Shown: positions 8,697-16,353 of the stretch, piece by piece
Layout: each line of letters opens with the position of its first letter
Position numbering within the stretch: the first letter of the stretch is position 1
Assembly (NCBI RefSeq): GCF_003633685.1
Contig: NZ_RBKT01000001.1
Span: 2,418,001-2,482,000 of the forward strand
Direction: 5' to 3'
Source: Micromonospora pisi
Lineage (GTDB): Bacteria; Actinomycetota; Actinomycetes; Mycobacteriales; Micromonosporaceae
DNA length: 64,000 nt
Notes under the pieces: model-generated
What the model was told of the DNA's origin: nothing
The model's database searches: none
Seen by the model: the letters and a program-made list of their open reading frames with translations, nothing else
Program-made: the position numbers and the translations under genes

Positions 8697-9439
8697 CGGG
8701 CCCGCTCCAGTCGCACGGTCGGCCACTCGCCCCGGTCGGCGCCGTCCTGGCGCTGGTCACTGGCGATCTCGCCGTCGAAGAGGCGGACCAGCCGCTTGGC
8801 CCGGTCGCCCACCTCCGACTCATGGGTGATCATGACAATGGTCCGGCCGGCGGCGTTCAGCCGATCGAAGATCGCCAGTACGTCAGCGGTCGACCGGCTG
8901 TCCAGGTTGCCGGTGGGTTCGTCGGCCAGGATCAGCGCCGGTTCGGTCACCAGGGCCCGCGCCACCGCGACCCGCTGCTGCTGGCCACCGGAGAGCTGGT
9001 TCGGTTCGTGTCCGGCCCGGTCCGCCAGACCGACCAGGTCGAGCGCGGCCAGCGCCCGACGCCGCCGCTGCGCCGCCTTCACCCCGGCGTACGCCAGCGG
9101 CAGCTCCACGTTCGCCACCGCACTGGTCCGAGCGATCAGGTTGAACGCCTGGAAGACGAAACCGATCCGGCGGTTGCGGACCAGGGCCAACTGCCGGTCG
9201 TCGAGCCGGCTGACGTCCACCCCGTCGAGCAGGTACTGCCCGGTCGTCGGGACGTCCAGGCAACCCAGGATGTTCATCAGCGTCGACTTACCCGAACCGG
9301 ACGAACCCATGATCGCCAGATAGTCGCCGGCCGCGACCGCGAGCGACACCCCGCGCAGCGCGTGCACGGTCGCCTCGCCCTCGCCGTACCGCTTGGTCAG
9401 CCGGCGTACGTCGAGCACCGGCCGGTCCGGCGCGGTCAC
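8693..9439 (-). CDS. MacB/LolD-type ABC transporter ATPase
   Basis: This 248-aa ATPase has Walker A GSSGSGKST, Q-loop FVFQAFNL, signature LSGGQQQR, Walker B ALILADEPTGNLD and the H-loop ITHE, all matching the MacB/LolD/FtsE branch. It energises the permease encoded just downstream. Its ATG overlaps the stop of the upstream adaptor (ATGA) and its own stop overlaps the permease start, so adaptor, ATPase and permease are likely made in fixed proportion. Confidence 0.95.
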   Translation of the reverse strand: MTAPDRPVLDVRRLTKRYGEGEATVHALRGVSLAVAAGDYLAIMGSSGSGKSTLMNILGCLDVPTTGQYLLDGVDVSRLDDRQLALVRNRRIGFVFQAFNLIARTSAVANVELPLAYAGVKAAQRRRRALAALDLVGLADRAGHEPNQLSGGQQQRVAVARALVTEPALILADEPTGNLDSRSTADVLAIFDRLNAAGRTIVMITHESEVGDRAKRLVRLFDGEIASDQRQDGADRGEWPTVRLERAR

Positions 9440-10674
9440 CGGCCACCCCCGGCCGCGCCGCCCCCTCGGGGGAACCCGCCGCCGCCGGTGAAGCCCCCGC
9501 CACCGGTCAGACCGCCGCCCGGCCGGCCGCCGCTGGGCCCGCCGGTGCCGCCGGGCGTGGAGAGACGGAGTACGACCAGTTCACCGACCTGGAGCCCGGC
9601 GGTGATCTGCACACCCTGGTCACCGGTGAGGCCAACCTCGACCGGACGGACCACCGGCTGACCGCCCTCGAGCACGGTGACGGTGTGCCGGTTGCCGACG
9701 GTGGTGAGCGCGGCCGGGTTGACGTAGATCGCGTCCGGCACCTGGCCGACCGTCACCGACGCCTGCACGGTCTGGCCGGGGCGGGCCCCCGGCGGCAGCT
9801 TGTCCACACTGAACACCACCCCGTACGTGACCACGTTGTTGCTGCTGCTGGCACTCGGGTCGATCGAGGCGAGCTTGCCGGTGGCGGTGGCACCGGGCAG
9901 GGCGTTCCAGGCGATCGTGACCGGCTGGCCGACCTTGAGGGTGGTGGCGTCTGCCTCGGCGACCGAGGCGGAGACCTCCAGCCGGCTCAGATCGGCGAGC
10001 TGGACGAAGCCGGTCGACGACCCGACGTTCGCTCCGCCCTGCTGGTCGGCGGCGGCGGAACCGCCCGGGGAACCGCCGGAGGCGCCACCGGAAGCGGCAC
10101 CCGACGCACCGGGGGAAGAGCCCCCGCTGGCGCCGCCGACGTGGCCGTTGACCGCCACCACGGTTCCGGCCATCGGCGCCTTCAGCACCGTGCCGTCCAC
10201 CCCGTCCTGCGCCGCGTCGACGGCGAGTTGCGCGTTGGTGACCTGGGTCTGGGCGTCGGTGGTGTCGGTGCCGGCGGCCTCGGCCCGGTCCCGGGCCGCC
10301 TCGGCCGCGTCCAGGTTCGCCCGCGCCGCGGTGAGCTGCCGGTTCGCCGAGGTCGGGTCGACCTTCGCCAGCACCGCGTCCCTGGTCACCAGGTCGCCGA
10401 CCTTGACCTTGATCTCGCTGACCGTGCCGGCGGTGCCGAAGGTCGCGCTCGCGGTGGCGGCACTGCGCAGCGTGCCGGCGGCGGAGACGGTCGCGGTGAC
10501 CGTGCCCTGCCCGACCGGAACGGTGCGGGTCGTGTCACCGGCCGAGGCCGAACTCGACCCGGGCCTGACGAACGAGGTGTAGGCCCAGAGGCCGCCGCCG
10601 ATGATCACCAACCCGAGTACGGCGTTGACGAGCACCGACGGTCGGCGCGGGAAGACCAGACGTCGCACCGGCAT
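9436..10674 (-). CDS. HlyD/MacA-type efflux adaptor protein 1
   Basis: This 412-aa protein has an N-terminal membrane anchor (about 14-32), barrel-sandwich (lipoyl-like) halves (GTVSEIKVKVGDLVTRDAVLAKVDP and VLKAPMAGTVVAVNG), a short coiled-coil hairpin between them (about 112-160) and beta-barrel domains. Two Gly/Ser/Ala-rich disordered stretches (about 180-215 and the last 35 residues) look like linkers. In a Gram-positive cell it would sit outside the membrane and bridge the MacB-type permease to substrate. It is the second adaptor of the operon. Confidence 0.88.
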   Translation of the reverse strand: MPVRRLVFPRRPSVLVNAVLGLVIIGGGLWAYTSFVRPGSSSASAGDTTRTVPVGQGTVTATVSAAGTLRSAATASATFGTAGTVSEIKVKVGDLVTRDAVLAKVDPTSANRQLTAARANLDAAEAARDRAEAAGTDTTDAQTQVTNAQLAVDAAQDGVDGTVLKAPMAGTVVAVNGHVGGASGGSSPGASGAASGGASGGSPGGSAAADQQGGANVGSSTGFVQLADLSRLEVSASVAEADATTLKVGQPVTIAWNALPGATATGKLASIDPSASSSNNVVTYGVVFSVDKLPPGARPGQTVQASVTVGQVPDAIYVNPAALTTVGNRHTVTVLEGGQPVVRPVEVGLTGDQGVQITAGLQVGELVVLRLSTPGGTGGPSGGRPGGGLTGGGGFTGGGGFPRGGGAAGGGR

Positions 10675-10715
10675 GCGCGCCAGCCTGGCCGGTCAAACTC
10701 GGTGCAGCCCCGGGT

Positions 10716-12293
10716 TCAGCTCGGAGCAACCTGGGAACCGGGACCGGTGGCGGCGGGGTCGGGACCATCCATGATGGAGGGCAGCAGAACCCGGAAGGTG
10801 GCTCCCTGCCCGACCTCGGTGAAAAGCTCCACCCGCCCGCCGTGCCCCTGCACGATCGCCGCGACGATCGCCAGCCCCAGCCCGGAACCGACCCCCTGGC
10901 TACGGGTACGACTCGGGTCCACCCGGTAGAGCCGCTCGAAGATCCGGCCGGCGTGCTCCGGCGCGATTCCGCCACCGGTGTCGGCGACCTCCAGCACCGC
11001 CACCTCACCGGTCGTACCGGGTCCGGGCGGGAGAGGCGGGCTCGACCGGCCGACCCGGATCGTGATCTCGGCGTCCGGCGGGGTGTGCTGCAACGCGTTC
11101 GCGACCAGGTTCGTCGCCACCTGACGCAGTTGGTGCTCGTCGCCGAGGACGGTGACCGGCTCCAGGTCCGCCCCGGCCGGGCCGAGCGGCACCAACCGGA
11201 CCGGCCGGTCGGGGCGGCGGGCGAACGCGTCCCGGATCGTGTCGGCGGCGATCGCCAACAGGTCGACCGGGGCCCGGCTCATCGGCCGGCGCAGGTCCAG
11301 CCGGGCCAGGTGCAGCAGGTCCTCGACGAGCAGCCCCATCCGGGCCGCCTCGCTCTCGATCCGGCCCATCGTCTCGTCCAACGCCGGACCGGGCGGGGCA
11401 CCACCACGCCGGTACAGCTCGGCGAAGCCACGGATCGAGGTGAGTGGCGTACGCAGCTCGTGCGAGGCGTCCGCGACGAACTGCCGCAGCCGCTGCTCCG
11501 AGGCGGTACGGGCGGCCATCTCGGCGCCGATCCGGTCGAGCATCACGTTCAGGGCTATGCCCAGTCGACCAGGCTCGGTGTGCGGGTCGGCGTCCTCCAC
11601 CCGACGGGCCAGGTCCCCGGCCGTGATCTCGGCCGAGATCCGCTCCATCCGGGTCAGCGGGCGCAGCCCGATCCGCACCACCAGGGCGGCGACCAGCCCG
11701 AGCACCAGCAGCACGAGCAGCATCACCGACCCGTCGATCAGCAGCAGTCCGTCGGCGGTGGCGTCGACGTCGCGCAGCGACAACGCCACCACGGCCAGCC
11801 CGCCGTTCACGGTCGGGGCGACCAGCACCCGCCAGCCGCTGCCGTCGTCGAGCGCGTCGACGGTGAACGGCTCACCGGCGGCGGCCCGCTGCGCCAGCCC
11901 GGCGAAGTTGGCCAGCCGGGGTGGGGAGAGTTCCTCGTTGGAGAGGACCGCGATCAGCACGGTCTGGTCCGGGTGGTAGATCACCACCGCCTGCCCCGGC
12001 CCGGTCGGCAGCGGGCGGCCGGCCCGCCCCGGCGCGGACCCGTGTTCCGGCAGGAGCCCGGCCATGTACGGACGGATCGAACGGTTCAGCTGCTCGTCCA
12101 CCCGATCGGTGAGGTACGAGCGGAGCAGCACCAGTCCGGCCGCGTTCGCCACGATCAGGGCGATACCGGTCAGTACGGCGATCACCACAACCAGCCGCGC
12201 GCGCAGCGTCCAGTGGCTCCACCGGCGTACCCGGGCCAGTCGTCGCCGCCACCGCCCGACCGGCGGCACGGTCCATCCGGGCGGGCTGGTCAC
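10716..12293 (-). CDS. Sensor histidine kinase
   Basis: This 525-aa kinase has two membrane helices (about 32-60 and 190-208) flanking an extracellular sensor domain of about 130 residues, then HAMP, HisKA with the phospho-acceptor His278 in ADASHELRTPL, and a HATPase domain with the N-box NLVANALQHTP, G1 VADTGGGI and G2 GSGLGLAI. It belongs to the EnvZ/PhoR-like class. Its ATG overlaps the stop of the response regulator gene (ATGA). It probably senses an envelope stress or drug and controls the adjoining efflux genes; the signal is unknown. Confidence 0.94.
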   Translation of the reverse strand: MTSPPGWTVPPVGRWRRRLARVRRWSHWTLRARLVVVIAVLTGIALIVANAAGLVLLRSYLTDRVDEQLNRSIRPYMAGLLPEHGSAPGRAGRPLPTGPGQAVVIYHPDQTVLIAVLSNEELSPPRLANFAGLAQRAAAGEPFTVDALDDGSGWRVLVAPTVNGGLAVVALSLRDVDATADGLLLIDGSVMLLVLLVLGLVAALVVRIGLRPLTRMERISAEITAGDLARRVEDADPHTEPGRLGIALNVMLDRIGAEMAARTASEQRLRQFVADASHELRTPLTSIRGFAELYRRGGAPPGPALDETMGRIESEAARMGLLVEDLLHLARLDLRRPMSRAPVDLLAIAADTIRDAFARRPDRPVRLVPLGPAGADLEPVTVLGDEHQLRQVATNLVANALQHTPPDAEITIRVGRSSPPLPPGPGTTGEVAVLEVADTGGGIAPEHAGRIFERLYRVDPSRTRSQGVGSGLGLAIVAAIVQGHGGRVELFTEVGQGATFRVLLPSIMDGPDPAATGPGSQVAPS

Positions 12294-13018
12294 TCGCCGG
12301 CCGCCCGGGGTAACCGGAGCGCGTAACCGACGCCCCGTACCGTCTGGATCAGCGGCGGGTCACATCGGTCGATCTTCTTACGCAGGTAGTAGACGTACGA
12401 CTCGACGATCCGGCCGTCACCACCGAAGTCGTAACTCCAGACCCGGTCCAGGATCTGCGCCTTGCTCACCACCCGGCCGGCGTTCACCATCAGGTAGCGC
12501 AGCAGGTTGAACTCGGTCGGCGACAGGTCCACCAGCCGGCCGGCCCGGCGTACCTCGTGCGCGTCCTCGTTCAACTCCAGGTCGGCGTAGCTGAGCACCC
12601 CCGGCTCCGGCTCGACCCGGCTGCGCCGCAGGATGGCCCGGATCCGCAGCACCACCTCCTCCAGGCTGAACGGCTTGCTCACGTAGTCGTCCGCACCGAC
12701 GGTCAGCCCGGAGATGCGGTCCTCCACGGCGTCCCGGGCGGTGAGGAAGAGCACCGGTACGCCCCGGCCGTTGCCGGTCGTCCGCAACTGCCGCGCCACC
12801 TGGAAGCCATCCAGGTCCGGCATCATCACGTCGAGCACCACAAGGTCGGGCTCGAACTCGGCCGCGGCGGCCAGCGCCTCATGTCCCCCGTACGCGATCC
12901 GCACCTCAAAGTCGATCAACCGCAGGGTGGCCGAGAGCAACGCGCAGATGTTCGGCTCGTCGTCCACCACCAGCACCCTGGTCGACCGTCGGGCCTGCTC
13001 TCCTGCCGATTGGCGCAC
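12290..13018 (-). CDS. OmpR/PhoB-family response regulator
   Basis: This 242-aa regulator has a receiver domain with acidic pocket D19-D20, phosphorylation site Asp63 (LVVLDVMMP), Thr93 and Lys115 (SKPFS), and a C-terminal winged helix domain (LSPTEFNLLRYLMVNAGRV, then SYVYYLRKKID). The partner kinase gene overlaps its stop, so they form one two-component system. A GGGGGAGGAGG run lies upstream of the start. It probably regulates the efflux operon in which it sits. Confidence 0.95.
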   Translation of the reverse strand: MRQSAGEQARRSTRVLVVDDEPNICALLSATLRLIDFEVRIAYGGHEALAAAAEFEPDLVVLDVMMPDLDGFQVARQLRTTGNGRGVPVLFLTARDAVEDRISGLTVGADDYVSKPFSLEEVVLRIRAILRRSRVEPEPGVLSYADLELNEDAHEVRRAGRLVDLSPTEFNLLRYLMVNAGRVVSKAQILDRVWSYDFGGDGRIVESYVYYLRKKIDRCDPPLIQTVRGVGYALRLPRAAGE

Positions 13019-13108
13019 CGCCGGACCTCCTCCCCCTCGAACGTCGGCTCATCTCTAGCCGAGCCCGCTGGGAGGCACCTGGGAATCAGGTCGCGTTCCG
13101 CTGGGGAT

Positions 13109-14500
13109 TCACCAGTTGAGGACGATTTCGTCGCTTTCGGCGAGGCCGGCGGTGATTTCGAGGTACTGGTCACCCCGTACGCCGATGGTCACCTGGCGGG
13201 GCTCGGTGCCGCCGGCCGGGGTCCGGAGCAGGACCTTCCCGCTGGACGGGCCGGTGGTGCCGTCGGCGGGAGCGGGCGGGGCGGCGTCCAGGTGGACCGC
13301 CGTCGCCGGGGCCCGCAGCACACCGGTCACCGACTCGACCGTGACCCGTACGTTCGCGGTCTGCCCGACCAACGCGTCGGCGGGCACCTGGTTGAAACTG
13401 AGCAGTGCGCCGTAGCGGACGAGCGGCCCGTCGGCGGTGCCGACCGGGTCGACCTGGGTCACCTTGGCCGGCAGCTGCTCACCTGGCCGGTTGGCGAGGG
13501 TGACGGTCGCGGGCAGACCGACCGCGAGGCGCCCGACGTCCGCTTCGGGAAAGCTCGCCGCGACCTCCATGCCGCCGACGTCGCCCAGGGTGATGAAGGT
13601 GCCGCCGCTGTTCACCGCGCTACCGACGCCACCGGCCACGGAGAGGATCCGACCGGCGATCGGTGCGGTGATCGTGGCGCCGGCCAGCACGTCCTCGGCG
13701 TTGGCCAGGTTCAGCTCGGTGCTGGTCACCTGCTGCTGTGCCCGGAGTACGGGGTCCGGCCCGCCCGCCGGGCCGGAGCCACCCCCGCCGGGGCAGTTCC
13801 GGTCCGTACCGGCGCTCTGGCCCGGCCCACCGGCACCGGTCGGTGCGGCCGACGAACCGGGACTCGGCGGCCGGGACTGCCCGGCCGACGTCGACGGGGC
13901 CGGTGGTGTGGGGGTGCCGGACTCGCGCGGGGTTCCCGCAGGGACAGACGGGCGCGGTGTGCCGGAACCGCCCGGTGTCGGCGCGCCGGACCCGCCCGCG
14001 ACGCCCGTGCCACCGGTCCCGGTTCCGCCGCCACTTCCGCCCACCGTGCCACCGGTCCGGGTCCCACCGCCCGGGGTGCAGTCGTCGGCGGGCGCGGCGG
14101 ACTGCAACTGCTGCGCGGCGTCGAGCGCGGACCGGGCTTCGGTGAGCGCGTCCCGGGCGGAGTCGACCCGCTGCTGGGCGTCGGCGGGATCGAGTCTGGC
14201 CAGCAGCGCACCAGCGGTGACCTGGTCACCCGCACGCACCTTGACCTCGGTGACGGTGCCACGGCCGGCGAAACCGAGAGTCCGGGTCTGCGCCGGTTGG
14301 AGGTTGCCGATGGTGGCGATGGCGAGGGTCACGTCGCCACGATCCACCCGAGCGGTCGCCGCCGGACGGGACGATTCGGCGTCGTCGCCGGTCAACGCGT
14401 ACGCCGCCACCGAGCCCGAGAGTACGAGCACGACGGCGACGCCACCGGACAACCACCACACCCGCCGGCCGCGTCCCGACGCACCCAGGCCGATCCCCAT
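13109..14500 (-). CDS. HlyD/MacA-type efflux adaptor protein 2
   Basis: This 463-aa protein has an N-terminal membrane anchor (about 15-33), a first half-lipoyl segment (GRGTVTEVKVRAGDQVTAGALLARLDP), a helical hairpin (about 110-130), then an unusual insert of about 110 residues rich in Gly, Pro, Thr and Ser, and a second half-lipoyl segment (ATITAPIAGRILSV) followed by beta-barrel domains. The low-complexity insert sits at the tip of the hairpin, where other adaptors contact partners. It is the first gene of the operon, 90 bp before the response regulator, and is paralogous to adaptor 1. Confidence 0.85.
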   Translation of the reverse strand: MGIGLGASGRGRRVWWLSGGVAVVLVLSGSVAAYALTGDDAESSRPAATARVDRGDVTLAIATIGNLQPAQTRTLGFAGRGTVTEVKVRAGDQVTAGALLARLDPADAQQRVDSARDALTEARSALDAAQQLQSAAPADDCTPGGGTRTGGTVGGSGGGTGTGGTGVAGGSGAPTPGGSGTPRPSVPAGTPRESGTPTPPAPSTSAGQSRPPSPGSSAAPTGAGGPGQSAGTDRNCPGGGGSGPAGGPDPVLRAQQQVTSTELNLANAEDVLAGATITAPIAGRILSVAGGVGSAVNSGGTFITLGDVGGMEVAASFPEADVGRLAVGLPATVTLANRPGEQLPAKVTQVDPVGTADGPLVRYGALLSFNQVPADALVGQTANVRVTVESVTGVLRAPATAVHLDAAPPAPADGTTGPSSGKVLLRTPAGGTEPRQVTIGVRGDQYLEITAGLAESDEIVLNW

Positions 14501-14722
14501 GACCGGCGAGTGTGGTCACCCCGGCTCGCAGTTAGCTCGGCCGGACCTCGGAATTGCCTGGAAGTCCGGCCGGGAACGTCACCGACGGTGGGGGCGCCGC
14601 GATTCCCAGCCGGTGTCGAGCTGGGTCCGATCTGGCCCGGAGGTGCGGACGGTTGCCTGTGCAGGCGCCCCGGGATCCGCTCACCCTCTCGGTCCCCGGG
14701 CGCCGACCCGAGGGAGGTTTCG

Positions 14723-15358
14723 GTGGCGGTGTGGAGCTGGCGGACGCGCTGGACGTCGACCGTGGCGGTGGGATCAGCGGCCCTGATTCTCCTGGCTGCC
14801 TGCGGCGGCGGCACCGGAGCCAGCGGTCAGGATGCGGCGACACCGGCGGGTGGTCGAACCGACGCCTTCGCCGCGTACGTCGACTGCCTGAAGCAACAAG
14901 GCATCGACGTACCTGACACCCTGCCCACCGGTCGACCGTCCGCCCGGCCCCGGCCCGACGGCTCCGGTCAACCGTCGAGCTGGCCGTCCGGCCGGCCGTC
15001 CCGCTTCCCCTCCGGGCGGCCGTCCGGCCGGCCGTCGCCGGGTGCGTCCGGCTGGCCGGGCGGCAATCGGGGGCCCGGCGGCGGCACCGCCGGCCTGCGT
15101 CCGTCCGGTGTGGACGACGCGACCTGGCAGAGGGCGCAGCAGGCGTGTGTGTCCACGCTGCCCAGCGCCGGACCGGGCCGGCGTGGCGGCACCGGTCAGC
15201 CAGGCGGCCGACCAGCACCGGGCTCCGCGTACGCCAACTGCCTCAACGACCACGGCGTGCCGCCGGCACCCGACCTGAACACCGCTGACCCGAAGGTCGG
15301 TGCCGCACTGGAGGCGTGCAAGGTGCTCAGCCCGGGTCCGTCCCCCGCCGCGGGCTGA
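14723..15358 (+). CDS. Lipoprotein with repeated C-L-x3-G motifs
   Basis: This 211-aa protein starts at GTG 14723, five bases after a GAGGGAGG site. The signal peptide ends in the lipobox LLAAC, so it should be lipid-anchored outside the membrane. The mature part contains DCLKQQGIDVPD and NCLNDHGVPPAPD, two copies of a Cys-Leu-x3-Gly-Val/Ile motif, plus isolated Cys in QQACV and EACKV, separated by a Ser/Pro/Gly/Arg-rich linker. Similar lipoproteins occur near MacA/MacB genes in actinobacteria. It is divergent from the efflux operon and probably functionally linked; the role is unknown. Confidence 0.75.
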   Translation: MAVWSWRTRWTSTVAVGSAALILLAACGGGTGASGQDAATPAGGRTDAFAAYVDCLKQQGIDVPDTLPTGRPSARPRPDGSGQPSSWPSGRPSRFPSGRPSGRPSPGASGWPGGNRGPGGGTAGLRPSGVDDATWQRAQQACVSTLPSAGPGRRGGTGQPGGRPAPGSAYANCLNDHGVPPAPDLNTADPKVGAALEACKVLSPGPSPAAG

Positions 15359-15392
15359 GCGGCGTCGGGCCCGTCGCCGAGAGCCGGCCCGG

Positions 15393-15917
15393 TCAGGACA
15401 TCAGCGACGGCGGCACCGGTACGCCCAGGTGCTGCAGGAGACGGCCGAGTTTGTGGTCGAGGTCTACCGCGACCATGGTGATCTCCGGGTGGCCGTACGA
15501 GCCGAGAGTGTGGCTCGGCTGGTCGATCGTGAGGGTCGTGCCGCCCTCGTCCTGCGCGATCGCGAGATGCAGCGGGACGTACGCCAGCACCGTGGGGTCG
15601 TGCCGGAACATCCGCTCGGCGACGACGTGGTTGCCCATCAGGTACTCGACGCACTGTGCGGTGGAGCCGGCGAGACCCATCAGCGGCTGCGCGTCGAGAC
15701 TCCAGAAGATGAAGAAGTCGTGCGGCGCCTGCCGACGGGCCGTCTCGACCACCTCGGACCAGTCCGCCCTCCGCTCCACCAGGGCGACGATGCTGCCGGT
15801 GTCCAACGGTGGCACGGCCGCCTCGTACCGTTGACGGAAGTCGTCGAACGGGGCGTCCACCGGGATCGTGAGCCGCCGTGCCTGGTAGTCGGTCTGCTGG
15901 GCCTGTCGGGCGACCAA
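15393..15917 (-). CDS. DUF302-like hypothetical protein
   Basis: About 174 residues. The C-terminal half (TIDQPSHTLGSYGHPEITMVAVDLDHKLGRLLQHLGVPVP) resembles DUF302-type domains, and the N-terminal part (RLTIPVDAPFDDFRQRYEAAVPP) is compatible with the same fold family. No catalytic residues are evident and the function is unknown. The TTG at 15917 is preferred because a GAGGGGG site lies about 7 bases upstream; ATGs at 15974 and 16004 lack one. It converges with the lipoprotein gene. Confidence 0.6.
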   Translation of the reverse strand: MVARQAQQTDYQARRLTIPVDAPFDDFRQRYEAAVPPLDTGSIVALVERRADWSEVVETARRQAPHDFFIFWSLDAQPLMGLAGSTAQCVEYLMGNHVVAERMFRHDPTVLAYVPLHLAIAQDEGGTTLTIDQPSHTLGSYGHPEITMVAVDLDHKLGRLLQHLGVPVPPSLMS

Positions 15918-16014
15918 AACACACCCCCTCGATCTCCGCCCCGGGTTGGGCGCGCCCGGCGCACCGGGCCCCATTTCGGCACGGTACGCCGAATCCGTAG
16001 GCATCGGTCCGGAA

Positions 16015-16266
16015 TGTCAGTTCTGAAAGCGTTCGGCGGCAGATACTGACCGGGACGGCGAGGTGCTGCCGTTCCTCGCCGCCGACGCACCGGTCGGCGT
16101 CGGCGTCGTACCCGATCGAGCCGGGCGTGGCGAAGTCGTCCCCGCGCATCGCGGCGTCGCGGGCGGTCCGGGCCACCCGCTCGACCGGCACCGGAATCAC
16201 ACCGAGAGTCACCCGCCACGGCGGACGGTCACCGCGCCGATCGGCCACACATGGTCGAAGCCGCAT
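16015..16266 (-). pseudogene. Possible truncated gene remnant
   Basis: A minus-strand frame from ATG 16266 reads through WRVTLGVIPVPVERVARTA and FATPGSIGYDADADRC with strongly G/C-biased third codon positions, as in real genes here. It then runs on in a frame that does not match the DUF302-like gene and loses coding character around 16015. No complete gene or family is recognised. It could be the leftover 5' end of a deleted gene, or chance. The rest of the stretch 15918-16353 shows no other gene. Confidence 0.3.
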
Positions 16267-16353
16267 GTTCGCATCGCTGCCGCAACCAAGACACCTGCCG
16301 TTCCCCGGGCCTCGCGAAATTGGCGCCACACACTGCCCGAAACGGAGTCACCC

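Noticed and set aside
12557-14722. Long plus-strand open frame before the lipoprotein
   Set aside because: It overlaps the response regulator and adaptor on the other strand; only the last part, from GTG 14723 with a ribosome-binding site and a lipobox, is real.
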